64,000 nt of DNA from Onchocerca lupi (lineage: Eukaryota > Nematoda > Chromadorea > Rhabditida > Onchocercidae): NCBI GenBank assembly GCA_028564675.1, contig JAOVVO010000053.1, positions 154,283 to 218,282 on the forward strand, written 5' to 3'. Below are positions 13,244-25,903 of the stretch, piece by piece. Position 1 is the stretch's first letter; the number at the start of each line of letters is the position of its first letter. A model generated the notes under the pieces. That model searched no databases, was not told where the DNA came from, and saw nothing but the letters and a program-made list of their open reading frames with translations. A program made the position numbers and the translations under genes.

Positions 13244-15206
13244 TCATTCTATTATAAATAATTGGCAAGATGTGGCTTTATAACTATTGAAAATTATAAA
13301 TTAACAATTAATTTGCAATGGGATTTGCAAAATACGGCAACAATAAACCTGCATATCTTACATTCAACAGAGCATATTTTTTGACTGAATAAATTATCAA
13401 TTTCTTAAATCTGATGTATCTTTAGTTAAATTCCTATTATCTTTAGGAAGAACTTTAAACTGGAGAATTATGTTTTGAAATCTGAAATTTGGAAACAAAA
13501 TTTAAGATCATATTTCCGCTGCATTTTACTGCTTAATTGATTTTTATTTCGATGTTACCGTTAAGCCAAGCTGTATATAGTTTCAAGATTTATATGTTTT
13601 TAAATACTGTATTTTGTATGCCTATTGATGCAATAATGCTTATTCACATTACTTCTGTTTTCATTTTAATCTTTTGTTTTAAAAGGCTTGCTCACTTATT
13701 TTAAATTCTTAAATATCGCTTAAAAATCGCTTCGTACACTTGCATATTTGGTTTATTTTTTCATTGTGTAATTATAGTTTACTGTATATGTAATCCGGGA
13801 TTCTTCCTCAAAAGTACTTTAAAATTGTTTTCCATCTCTTATCAATATTATACATTGACTAATATTGGAAGAAATTCGAATTCTTTCTTGATTTTCTTTG
13901 GCGTTCGAATATTGTATAGGGAAACGAACTAATTCTGACTGAATTGGACTTTTCCAAAACTTTATTAGAGTGTAATTTGTAACCCGGTAGCTGTTTTGTT
14001 ATATTACTTTGTGTTGTGCTTCTTTGCGAAAAAGTGATGTTTGTGTACAGAATTAATTCTGGGAAGTAAAAAATGTGCCAAATATATGTTAAATAACAAA
14101 TAACAGCAAAAGTCTTTTGAGCCATAAATAAATCATAAATATCATGTTTTTTATTCTCTCAGAGTAAAAAATGCATTTGGTTGGATAAAACTGCTATACT
14201 TTTGCTGAGATAGATTATAGATTATTCATTAATCTGATTATTAATTTTTCTTTAATTAATGGAGCAGGATAATGACATCATTAAGGGTACCTCGGATTCA
14301 TCAATATGATTTAATTAATAAAGCTTAATGGATTACAATACACTAAACTTATAATCATATAAATAAAAACGAATAGCAAAAAGTGATCCATATATCATGA
14401 GGCGAAGTTGCTGCGATTCTTACTTTTCAATTTCTATTGAAATTTTGAGATTATGTGAATTCGGAGATTACAAATTGCTTTCACCAGCATTACTATTAAT
14501 ATAGATTAAAAGAAGGATAAATAAGATTATCAAGAGTCATTTGGTTTTCAACTCATATTAACTGTACCTGCCTAATGATGACACATTTATTCTTATTTTT
14601 GGTATTCTAGGACAGTTTGTAACTTAACTACACATTATCATTTTGAAAAATTTCTGAAGCTCTGAAGTTTGAAAAATTCTGAAGTTAAAAAAAAAAGTTT
14701 AGAAAACCTTTGAAGTTACATAGATTGCAAAAAATAATAAGTTAATTGGATCATCAAAAAATGCACAATGAAAATGTTATAAAAAGTTGAACTCTTATGC
14801 AGCCTTATCTTGTATGAGATTCTTGAGTTTATGAAGGTAAATAATAACTCCCAGAATGGTTCAGCAATAGAACAAAACTGATTTACATTTTTTTCTTAAT
14901 AACATAATCTGTCATCGTTCGTAATGCTGATATCATTTCTTCACCTGGAAATAACTGATTTCTTAAGATCTTGACATTAATAACGGTACTTTTTTTTTGT
15001 AGTCTAGTTGTTGTATGCAAAAAACAATCATACTATGACTTTTTTAGAAGCAATTTTAACAATACGGATATTTAAAATTCTGCTAATTTTAAGCTAAAAA
15101 TCAATTAATGCTGAAATTTCTACGGAATGATTAAATAGAGAGAAATGTTATCAAAAATGAGATCATTTATAAATCTAGTAATTCTCGAAAGTTATAATTT
15201 GTTGTC

Positions 15207-15247
15207 AATCAATCAATGTGCTAGTCGATCAATCAATCAATCAACCA
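15207..15247. repeat. imperfect TCAA/ATCA tetranucleotide microsatellite
   Basis: Two runs, caatcaatcaat and gatcaatcaatcaatcaacc, are separated by gtgctagtc. They lie just downstream of the carboxypeptidase 3' end. Confidence 0.75.
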
Positions 15248-15316
15248 ATATGTTGCTATTACTTGATCTTTTTTATTTGAAACTGCTTAGAATAAATACT
15301 GGGTAACTGAATCAAA

Positions 15317-15322
15317 TTTATT
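15317..15322 (-). terminator. poly(A) signal of the carboxypeptidase gene
   Basis: TTTATT on the plus strand reads AATAAA on the minus strand, about 70 nt past the TGA at 15392. It is the first canonical signal downstream of the stop codon. Confidence 0.55.
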
Positions 15323-15391
15323 ATAATTCATCTAGCTCTACTAATTACTTGATCTGATTAGAATCTACTGCTAATACTAAAATAATTTCCA

Positions 15392-18300
15392 TCACAATAA
15401 CGAACCGGTCGGCTCGATAAATCTTGCTGGAATAGTAAAACCGAAATTGTTTTCTGCATCTTCAGGCCTCAACTCGATACCGTAGATATAGGGTATACCT
15501 TTGTCTTGCATATAATCGATACTTGTTCCTGATGCTGGATCTGTATTAATTTTAATTTAAATAAACAAATTTAGGCTTAAAGTATTAATCTTGGGGAATA
15601 ATTTTTTCTAATCCAAAATTTTTTAAAAGTTCTGTGGAATTTTTTTGAATGTTTCTGTAAGTTTTGTTGCAATTTATCGTGCAGTGAGTTTTCTGGAGAT
15701 AAAAATGCATTTTTGACTCAAAAGTTACGACAAAGTTTGATTCTTAGGCAAGCAAGACTCTCGTGGAAAATGAAAACTAACACATTAGTTCAGAAATAGT
15801 TCCATAATTATACTTGGCACCAGTTCTGTTTCGGATAGCCTCTACTGCCAAACTTGCTGCTTCCTTCTGCAATCATTCGTGTTTTATTTCAAAGAGCGTA
15901 AACAAAACATATGTGAATCTATATTAATTAGCATGCAACTTGCAGCAAATTAATTTGTCTTACTGCAATATTGTCTTAATTTGCCTTAATTGGAACAATT
16001 TTCTGCTATCGAGTTATTGTACGAATTTATTAGCAACAATGCCATCTTGGAATAATCGAGAAATTAGAATAATTTTGCCATTTTCTGCAATGTCTCCAAT
16101 AAAATATAAAAGAAGGAAAAGAAAAGGGTCAGAAATTAGAATTTAATTTCACATTAACTCACCTGATCATGATAATTATTCGGTTTATCATTGGTATAAC
16201 CCCATGGAGCAAGGAATAACTGTCCATAGCTATGCAAACTAATATAAATCTTGAGATCAAGAATCTGATAGGCGATAAAATCGCGGATACCAGCTGTTTC
16301 CAATTCACTAAATGCTGACGAACCAGGATAGATATTTGAACATGGACTACGGTTTGCTCCTGCTTCTGCAATCATTTAAATTTTTCGGATCAGAGCAATT
16401 AAAAATATGAAAATTAGACTGAAATAATGGGTTACTGTGAGAAAATGGATTATCCAAAGATTGCTATTGATAAGTTGTTAAAGTCATGCATATACGTATG
16501 AAACTCATTGTCTTTGAAGTTGATATATCTATAAAAATAAAAATGTAAATGTTAGTTGCACATTTCCACACAACGTTTCAGATTCTCCATCGATTAATTC
16601 GAAATTTTGGTACATATCTACTTTTTTTTTGCCTGCACATCTGTGATAGCAAAAATAAGTGAATAGACTGAATTTACTGATCACGTCTATGTTCATTTTT
16701 ACAGAAATTTTGAAGTTCTTCACGACTGATTTGAAATTTTTATGCAACGTTGCATTCAAATAGACGTGTATTTTACATAGATAAGGCGCGTGTTCAAGAA
16801 CTTTCGGAGACTTAAGATTTTGTACAAACAAACATTTAAATTTTTATTAATATGAACTAGCTGGACCGATCATGCGAACTGTAGCCAGTCCAGCTAGTTT
16901 GAAATAAAATTGGATGATGAAATAAAACAATACACTTTTCGTAGCTTCGACTTTTTGACCTTTGTTCAAAGATTAAAACAAACCTCCCCATCGGTAACCC
17001 CAGTTTCTGTTCGCATCAGCACCAACACACCATTTATTAACTGTTACATTCCTTGATCGTGTTTTTCTCCACAATCGATCCTAGAAAGTGATGCCGGACA
17101 AAGTAGACGTAAATCCTTCGATGCCGATTCATGGTATCTTTCTGTCCTGGACCGCCTTAAACTTTACCTTAACTTGTTCAGATCTGATTTTCAGAAAATG
17201 GAAGTCTGTAGTATTGTCGAGATAATGCTTTTAGACTTTTATTATGGGGACAATCATTTACTTTATGGCTATTTCTCTCGTTTACTTAAATCGCTTGCTT
17301 ATTTTTCGAAATTTCTTTTGGAAAACAATTAATAAACAACGATCTCCTTCGATGTGCATTGTTTATGTTTTGATATTGATCAACATCTGTTTATTTCCAT
17401 TAGTACACTAAAATGCGGTCACTAAAAGACATGTGATCTAAGAGATCCAAAAAGATCTAAAACACTGTTTGATCTAAAGGAAAAGGAAAGAATTTAAAAG
17501 ATCATTTTCTTCTTGGACTATTTATTTTTCTTGGACCTGATTTAAAAGATCAGATTAGTACGATATAAAACTCTTGGCTATATAATCTGATATTCTTCAT
17601 ATCTTAGATTTACAGCTAATACTAATAAAAGGAATAAAAATCCAGACAAATCAAGATCAAAAATACTATTCTGCAATTGAAATCCATTCATTGTGGAATC
17701 ATCGATTCTAACAATTCTAAACTTTAATTTCTTTTGCAAGAAATATTTTGGGAGATTTTTTCTAACAGGAATTTCATTTCTACTTTTTATTCATTTCACT
17801 TTTCAAATACATTTTGCTTAAATTTTAAGTTGATTTTTTTTTTTTTCATAAGTTGTCTTAAGTAATATATCGATATGCTCCACAAATATTGAGAATATAG
17901 TAATTTTGCATATTAATGGCATAGTTTTTTTAATAATCCTACTAGACTGTAATTTGTCCTAGGTAATTTTAGGCTCAAATTTTCCAACGAAGAATAAGAT
18001 GTGGAGATTCTTCTTGGGCTATAATAAAAAGTATCGAAAATAACAAAATAACAAGCAGAACAAAAAAGAGACTAATTAATTTCATGCATTTAAATGAAAA
18101 AAGAAAAAAAGATTTTTGGATACACCAAATTATCAAAATAAAAATATAAACTTACGACATATCCTCTAATTAATTGGAACAAAGTACTTTTTTTTAAAGC
18201 TAGATTTCAAACTTGATGTAATAATAAATTATTTTTTGCTAAATTAGTTTTTTTGATAAAAATTCGAAGTGTACGTACGGTAGTCATACTGTATTCGTAT

Positions 18301-21230
18301 CCATCTGGATTAGCTACCGGAACAATGTACCAATCGAATGTATCTACCATATGAGTTATATTCTGGTTTTTTCCATATTCGGTTATAAGCTGAAAATATT
18401 GGTTATTCAAATTCGATCTTTCTTTCTAATTTCAGATAATTAATAAAGATTAAATATTTTCTTTTTTTACATCATTCACAATTATATCGCTCATTTAAAA
18501 CTTTTCTACACCCAGCAAAAGCATTAATTTCTGAATGGTCAAAGATAAACCTTGCTGATGATATAAAGCGCAACTGCAGGTGCAATCCATTCTCTTGCAT
18601 GAATGCCAGCATCGATGAATACGGCTGGTTTGTACGAAGCGAATGATCCAATCTAAGAATTAATTTGGTTTTCATTCATTGCCGAAACATGTTTGTTAAC
18701 TGATTTCCTCATTGAAGTTATTTTCATTATTTAAATGATATGATATCAGATTTGAATTTCATTTCTATCTTCATGAGACTTATCTTGAAAGAAAATTCCA
18801 TTGCAATTTTACGTTTCAAGAAATTATTTTATTTAATCGATAATTAAACTTGATTTTCATTAGCAAAAAAGAAAAAAAAAAACAGTACGAACTTTAATGC
18901 CAATTAAATCGCGACCCTCATATGTTTTAGTAATATTACATATTTCAGCCAGGTTTGGATATTGGTTTGCGAGCATTATCATGTAATCCACAATCTATAA
19001 TATTTTTACTATTAATCCTTATTAATTAATCGCTGTAATTATTAATTACTATAATATTCTCACCATTAATCACTACTATTCACTATTGATAAGAACATAA
19101 TGATTTCATTAGGAGACAGAAAATTTTCTCTAAACTATATGTTTTCATAGATAATTCTGGTTTCAAATATTATCTGAAAATTCAATAAATCTTATCGAAG
19201 AAAAATTTATAGTCCAAATTGTATTGTCTATTTAGTAATCAAATAATCACTAGATGATAACAAACCTTATCATAGCGATGATAAGCAATAAGATTGAAGT
19301 AATCTAAAGCATTATCACTCACAAAACGTCGCGAACGATGTTTTTTCATTCCATACGTTAAATCTCTTTTTTCTCGATCTATTTCTCTGTAATAAATAAT
19401 TTTCGTATAGCTTTCATGTCTAATTATTTCCTCAGTAAATTCAAATTTCAACTGTCCAGTAACAAACAGATTTCAAGATTATTTGCTGAGACTACTGATA
19501 AGCGTGAATTTGGTCAAATATCAGATTCGTGTTTATCACTAGTTTGAGCAAATCATTTTGAATTTTCCAATTATCTTGAAAAAAACTTTTTTTGGATTTC
19601 AAATCGACAAAAAATGTAGAGTGATTGAGAAGAAGCGTAAAATACTTAATAGACCATTCATCGTCATTGGGATAATTTTCTGGAGTTTTTCATAAAATTT
19701 ATTTACACATGGAATCTATATAAAAGCGGAATTATTCTTCAATATTATTAAACTCTACACTACTGACGATTAATTGGACAATATGGATCAATATGTGCAA
19801 AATTTCTTAAGCGAAGTTATAAGAAAAGTTTTTTTGATTTTTGTAATTTTTTTTTCTTTTAACAAGCTAATAACTTAGTGTTCTGTTTAAAATAAATTGA
19901 TTTCTCACTCTTTTCAAAAATTGAACTCTGGTTTTTCTTGACTGATTCTGTTTCTGACTCTGATTCTAATTCTGATTCTGATTCTGACTTAATCTGACTC
20001 CGATTCTTTTTCAGAATTCCAATAAACGAATAGAATAAAAAAAATTTATGAGGCTTTTGGAAATCTAGAATTGAATTACGGATTTATTGAGAGTAAATTA
20101 AATAAGTCTACTTTTGTATATCATTTGCAATGATTTGTACGTCGTTAACATCATGAAGTTTGAGCAATGTCAAGAATGGATCCAAAAATTCCGGTGCAAC
20201 CAAAACATCGGCATGATTACGGTACATATTCGGCTTTGCCCATACATCAATTAGTGTTCGTTTCGGTCCCGGAAATTCAAATGCCATTCTATTGTTAGAG
20301 AATTTTCGGTCAGAAAAATTTCAAAAATTTTCTTACCAAGATGTACTCAATTGTAATTTCAAAAAATAATTTGAAGTAAACACTTCTGAAATGATAAAAT
20401 TCAAATTATTGATAGCATTGTGAAAAAATCCTATGCAATGCACTGTTACTGAACAATTGGGGAGTTCATTATTTCGATGATTTTATACAATACTGGTATC
20501 AGTTCAAATTCAACAATTCAACGAATCAAGTTCAAATTTAACTTGCATTATTTAAAGAAAAACCATCGGCTTCTATTTGTTCCAACCAGTCTGTTGTCAG
20601 TGTTGAAAATCGTAGTAAGCTATACCTAAATTTGCTTTAAATTAAAACTAAAAGTTACTTTTTTTCAACAATTATGTGATTTTATGATGCCTAAACACAA
20701 TTTCGGAAAATGGAAGTCATTATTCTTTCATAATTCGATTATTTCAAAACAAAGAAAAAGGTTCAATTATTTCAAATCTTTACTAAAAGTCTTGTTTAGG
20801 TATGATTAAATTTGCTATTTTTTGCACAGTATCGATCATTTTTCTAAGTTTTCTAATCCACTTTAATGAATTAGAACTGCAGCTAATTCTATCTGGCTAC
20901 GCTAAATTTCACCATTATGTTACTTGTAATTTTTGCCCTTTTTTTTTTATTATGCATGAAATGGAATGAGTAAATCAAGAATGAAAAAATCTTAAAATAA
21001 GAAAATCTTAAAACATAAGTCGAAATGTGGTAGTCAATATTGTGCAAATATTACCATAAAAGATACGAATAAAAAAATGAAATTTTAAAGAAAATTTTAG
21101 ATATAAATGAAATTTGAGAGAAACTTTTAAAGAAATCATTTTAAAAAAATTACCCACTATATAGCGGTATTGCATTGCACAGATATCCTAAATATAGAGT
21201 AGCGAGTAAAGCAGCAACAACAGCCCACAT
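15392..21230 (-). CDS. secreted zinc carboxypeptidase, peptidase family M14A (carboxypeptidase A-like)
   Basis: Exons in transcript order: 21154-21230, 20112-20288, 19266-19386, 18893-18994, 18551-18652, 18279-18389, 16984-17080, 16163-16365, 15782-15866 and 15392-15540; 407 aa, phases consistent. Residues 1-20 are a hydrophobic signal peptide. Residues about 26-105 are the M14 propeptide, ending near a KKHRSRR stretch where activation cleavage is likely. The mature domain keeps the zinc ligands H177 and E180 (HAREW) and H307 (SLHSYGQ), substrate residues N254/R255 (NRNW), Y359 and the general base E381; C248 and C271 match the conserved disulphide. I366 occupies the specificity position that is Ile in A-type and Asp in B-type enzymes, so hydrophobic C-terminal residues are the likely substrates. 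Such enzymes digest peptides or process cuticle and secreted proteins in nematodes; the role here is inferred. Confidence 0.95.
16855..16899. repeat. perfect 12-bp stem-loop in a carboxypeptidase intron
   Basis: aactagctggac (16855-16866) and its exact reverse complement gtccagctagtt (16888-16899) flank a 21-nt loop. It lies in the intron between exons 7 and 8 of the carboxypeptidase gene and is more GC-rich than its surroundings. It could be a structured RNA, a snapback remnant or chance. Confidence 0.7.
17081..18278 (-). other. carboxypeptidase intron 6 (1.2 kb)
   Basis: This is the longest intron of the gene, between the exon ending in YSMTT and the exon starting DRLWRK. It is AT-rich with several agatctaaaa-type words near 17440-17490. 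No further exon is needed, because family alignment is continuous across it. Confidence 0.75.
19941..20008. repeat. degenerate (GATTCT)n hexamer array
   Basis: About nine related hexamers (gattct, gactct, gtttct, aattct, gactta) follow one another inside intron 2 of the carboxypeptidase gene. On the minus strand, which is the transcribed sense, it reads as AGAATC repeats. Confidence 0.8.
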
Positions 21231-21240
21231 CTGTAGTTAG
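21231..21240 (-). other. probable spliced-leader acceptor of the carboxypeptidase mRNA
   Basis: On the minus strand the start codon is preceded immediately by ctaactacag, which has the form of a splice acceptor (CAG directly before ATG). A start codon flush against an acceptor is typical of nematode mRNAs that receive a trans-spliced leader. A cis-spliced untranslated 5' exon would look the same. Confidence 0.5.
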
Positions 21241-23856
21241 GTTGAACTGAAATTAAAATTAGATTTGAATTAAAATTAAAGTAAAACATTCTTGTTGAAA
21301 ATATTGCATACATATGGCTAAACGACTGTCAACGATCATGAAAGTAACTGACATCATTTTTCAATTTAAATTAATGTGATGTTTCTGATCAACTCTTCCT
21401 TTCAATTTCAAAATGTGGAAGAAAAAAAATATATATGCATATAGAGTGCGCTGAAAATAATTGTAATTGGAAATATTAAATTTTAGAAGGAAATTTTTGT
21501 AACAAAAAAAATATTTCAACAATCTTCAGCAATGTTCCAACAAGCGATCGATGAATATCTCAACTATTATCTCAAATTTTTGCGAATAAATACCCTCGAA
21601 GTACTAGCGAAAATTGTTTTCGAATAAATTATTCATTCAAAAAGCATCTGTCCTAATTGCTAACTTCTCCTAACTTCTCCTAAAATTTGCTCTTCCTGGC
21701 AGATTTTGACAGAATCAGCTACAACTGATAAAACACGATATTATCAGTGCACATTGGGATGATAATGAGTTGTAAATCATTAGAAATAAAAATGAATGCT
21801 GCATTTAATAAGATGTCAGATTTTTCTTACTTAAAGAATGGTATTTTAAATTTTCTTTTGTCGTATTTCAAGAAATTCTAACTTTTTTCTGATCTGAAAA
21901 TTAATTGTTCCAAAAATAAATGATTATAGCATTTACTTTGAATCAGGAATGAGTAATACAAGCATAATGGAATGAAGAAATCTCTAGAATGATCTTAACG
22001 CCAGGATGATAATAACTTTACGAAAATTCATAATTTTATCTCTCACTTCTGTCTTTCTAAGCTTCTCAAAGTTTTTTCGATACTTCTACAATGGCCTTAT
22101 CTCTTTAAATGATAAATTTGACATTTGCAAAGTAAACTTCAAGGATTTCACCAAAAGTACAAATAATATGAAATGGGAAGTTGTTTGACGGCTAATTAAT
22201 TAAATGCTATCATAAATTTAAACTTCGATCGTATGAAAAGGATCGAAAAAAAGAACGGCCAATAAAAAAGCTGACCATTATCATGGATTTTGATTTCAAC
22301 AGCGAAGTCAAAGGTTTTGTTTATATCCCGTCTAGTTGAAATATTATCCGAAATCATATAAATTGTGCAATTTAAACAAAGTTTATACTGTAATCAATCA
22401 CAAAATTATCAGTATTTTATTCGAGAATGATATTTAGGATGATTTAACTAAACAAAAGAGATAATCTGATAGATATGGAAGAAGCGATAAATAATTCTCA
22501 ATTCTTAACTTTCGAAATTTGATAATGCTATAATAATTTGAAAACTTTTAAAATCAGCAAGCCTATTTCTATTCGATGACTCATTTCTAAGTTTTACGAT
22601 CCACTGATATTCATTTCAGTTATATTTATACGGCTGAAATAGTATCATATAATATCCTTGGATCAAAATTGAATAGTAAAATTGAACAAATACAAAATAA
22701 GGGACAAATTAAATCTTTTCTGAATACTAATTTTATTTTCCATAAATTTTTACAAAAAATTGTTAAATTTGAAAATAAAATAAAACAAAAAAATGGAACA
22801 AAAAATATGGGGAAGAAAAAGTATGTTTCTCAATGAAATCAGAGCCATATTTCTAATAATGATTGCAAATGTTATACTAATGTAACAATAAGTGATAATA
22901 AAAAGATGGTAATATACTAGTGATGTTGATTTGATAAATCATCTTAGAAAATTATCAATGATTGATAATTGTTTCAGATAATTTATCGATAATTTGTCAA
23001 TAATTATGAGAGATCTAATAACTGCTTGTAACATAAACGAAGAATCACTTTGTTGCGTCAATCAATTAAAATTTCGCTAAATAAGGTTCGAACGACAAAG
23101 GTAATATTTTACTTAAACGAATATTATGACATGAAATACATGACAAAATCATTCATAACTGTATGATAGCATGATAGGTTAAATTTATGAATACATGAAA
23201 GAAATTTTTGAAATAATATTAAATTTATTTTTGGTCGAAATTTCCTGAAAAAAAGAGAAAGAAATAAAAGAAAACGAAATAATAAGCCAAAATTGTTTCA
23301 TAGAGCATTGATTGTTGCCTGAACATTAAGTTCGGCATATTGATAAATGATAAGCAAGAAGAAATATAGTCCAAGTTCTTTTTCTTTGAGAAAGACCGGC
23401 GAGTGTAGGATGAAAGGAAACGAAAATGATTACATAAAAAATGAAGGGATACAAGGGAGCTGATGTGCAATTTCAAAAATTTATATTCATTTCTTGTGTC
23501 GAAAAAAAAGTAAGATCAATAAAAAAAAACTAAAAACGATAGTAGCTTTAAGACATTCAGATATTTGGCACCTGTTTGTACACAGATATTAACAACATAA
23601 TTCGAGAGAAAAAGTTTTTTTTCTTTTTTTTGGAAAAAGAAATTATTTTGGTATCACGCGCTGAAAAACTGGTCTTCAATAATTACGATCATACTGGATG
23701 AGAATCGTAATTTTTCTGGCATTATCAGAAATATCAATAGTCATATTTGATTATATGTAGTCATTAATCTTCAAAAAAAAGGAAAAAAGGGATTCATCAT
23801 TTTAGGTCGCATCGTTTCTAACAATTAACAACTAAATCAGAGGTCACGAAGTCGTG

Positions 23857-23895
23857 TCTCTTTTTTTCTTTTCTTTTCTTTTTTTTTCTTCTTTA
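23857..23895. repeat. homopyrimidine tract
   Basis: A nearly uninterrupted T/C run (gtctctttttttcttttctt and onward to cttcttt) of about 38 bp. Such tracts can form triplex DNA or serve as polypyrimidine sequence; nothing else is indicated. Confidence 0.7.
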
Positions 23896-24257
23896 AATCT
23901 TAATTTTATCCACGTCAACGAAATCCATCAGAATGATTTTGATTAACAATGAAGACGAATGAAACGTGATCGACAATTTGGCATCGTAAATATTTGCGGC
24001 CGAAAAGTATGTATTCAGAAAAATGTTCAACAATAATTGTGAGCATCTATTGTTAAACATTTTCTATGGCTAATCATCATGTCGAGAGAAGTAAATATGA
24101 AAGTTTTGTAAAGAAAAAAAGAAAAACGATGGAAAGGATTATTTTGTTTACGAATAAAATATTTCGCACTTCACTTTCCATTTGTGTCATTTATCACGGA
24201 TTAATTTGTAAAAGTTTGGTCAGAGACAAGTCTTTTACTATTTATACCATATGCTTT

Positions 24258-24449
24258 TTAGTTCATTCTGAAGAAGTCAATTAGTTCAGGTGATAATTCG
24301 CAATCAAAATTATAATCATTTGCTGATAATTCGCAATCAAATTCACGACCATTTTCTTCCGTTATTCTTTTAGAACTTAAAATATGTTTAACTGCTCCAT
24401 TGGAGTGTCTATCTATACAACTTTTATTGTGTTGTCGGAATAATGTCAA
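24258..24449 (-). CDS. possible small ORF or orphan exon with an internal duplication
   Basis: A 63-codon frame whose C-terminal half reads more like protein than its neighbours: a NGREFDCELSANDY block and a NFDCELSPELIDFF block follow each other, so the segment FDCELS is repeated. The repeat comes from a duplicated tgataattcgcaatcaaa word in the DNA (plus strand, near 24290-24340). No splice partner, poly(A) signal or known family was found. It could be the last exon of an unseen gene or an accidental frame. Confidence 0.25.
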   Translation of the reverse strand: MTLFRQHNKSCIDRHSNGAVKHILSSKRITEENGREFDCELSANDYNFDCELSPELIDFFRMN

Positions 24450-25903
24450 AGATTATAACCGGACAATAACCAAGGAAAATTATGTAAGAATTTTCGCTTT
24501 TATTATCATTTTCATTGTTATCGCCATGCTGGAATTCTAATTCGTTGATGATAAAATAAGAAATCCCCCGATCGATTTATATAACACAAAAATCCAACGA
24601 TATAATCGAAATTCAAAAATATAATAGAAATGACCGCACTTGACATTGTTTACCCGCGAATTTAAGATTACAAGTGACCTATGAAAAAGTCTACTGAAAT
24701 ACCCGAATGTTCTAATATTCGAATTTCGGATCAATTCATTTTCATCGCCACAACCGGTATTCTATAAATTTCTTTCAAACTGGGTGATCGCACAACTTAC
24801 GCCATTCAAGATATATCCTCTTTGTCGTTTGGATATTTCTGCCGAATTTGATTAAAGATTTAATTCCCGTCAAAGATAGATCTTTTTCATTAATTGTGAA
24901 CTTAATATATTTGGTTTCCTTCAAGGACTCCACGAATGACCTATTTCGTAACAAAATATTTTATCCACAAATGATAAGATTACATAAAATTTGGAAAACG
25001 AAATATTAGCGAGAGAAAATGCTAAAAAAGCAAAAATAAAAACAATATAACATAAAAGACTTCAAGTAGTATAAACAATATTCCAACATCTTAGGGGAAT
25101 GTCGAATTTAAAAAAATGAAATTCACTTGTACTGATTTTAATCTAAAATATTTTCGATACTGTTTGCAATCATAAAATAATAGGTGAAACGTATTCACGA
25201 TTGGATTTGAAGGTCAAATTTGAAATCCAAATCTTTGCAATTCAGTGATAAATAATCATACTATCAAAATTATTACAAACCGTAAATCTAGATTTTAATA
25301 ACAGAAAATTTATCATTTAGTCCTACTTATCTAAGGTCAAACGCGCATTGTGTGAATATGATACTTGAAATTATGATGAACTGTTTGATCGTGAGCACTT
25401 TTCAAATCCATTTGATCATGAAATCCGAAATTAAGCAAAATGGTAAAATGTTCTTTAAACATTTTAAAATGTCTCAAATTTTTATAATATTAAATAAGAA
25501 AAACTACTAGTATCACCTAATCTTTTACTTACGGAATTTTTTCCTTTTTTGTGATTTAATTAAATCACAATGTGAAAAACTTCACGGTGTGTGAAATAAT
25601 TTATTAGAAGTCAGTCATAAAACGACAAATTTTCATTAAATTAAAAAATTCAAAAACTGTAAAACAATAACAAGAATCTCCCTCATTTTTCCACGTACTT
25701 ACATTTTTTGCATATCAAATGCTAAAATGAAATGACAAAAAAAAATCTAACAAAAATAATCACAATTTTTTGGAAAAATAAATACTTAATAAGCTTTTTG
25801 TGTTAAATAAATTTTTCATGAATTTTATATAATATTTTCCATGTTTGCATAATTTCGTTATTTTTTGTTAATTATCTCATAAACTATCAACAATTGTTAA
25901 AAA

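Larger units (their letters stand above)
13037..15391. other. intergenic region between convergent 3' ends
   Basis: This 2.35 kb gap lies between the stop codons of the SPSB gene (+) and the carboxypeptidase gene (-). It should hold both 3' UTRs. Apart from the two poly(A) signals and a TCAA/ATCA-rich microsatellite near 15207-15247, I see nothing. The minus-strand frame at 13859-14125 has no splice or codon support. Confidence 0.6.
21241..25903. other. intergenic region between carboxypeptidase and RalGAP beta
   Basis: This 4.7 kb AT-rich gap between two minus-strand genes has no convincing multi-exon gene. It should contain the carboxypeptidase promoter and the RalGAP beta 3' UTR. Notable items are a pyrimidine-rich tract near 23857-23900 and an unsupported minus-strand ORF at 24258-24449, listed separately. 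Other short frames (22006-22188 +, 23225-23476 -, 24066-24284 +, 24537-24734 -) lack splice or family support. Confidence 0.55.

Noticed and set aside
19387..19451. 5' extension of carboxypeptidase exon 3 to the ggacag acceptor
   Set aside because: Joining exon 2 to that acceptor gives an immediate stop. The inner acceptor tttattacag restores frame and yields the expected propeptide continuation.
22006..22188. 60-codon plus-strand frame MIITLRKF...
   Set aside because: It is an isolated Phe/Ser/Lys-rich frame with no splice partner, poly(A) signal or recognisable family.
23225..23476. 83-codon minus-strand frame
   Set aside because: Its aromatic and Ser-rich translation ends in a Phe/Tyr run from A-rich DNA; no exon signals surround it.
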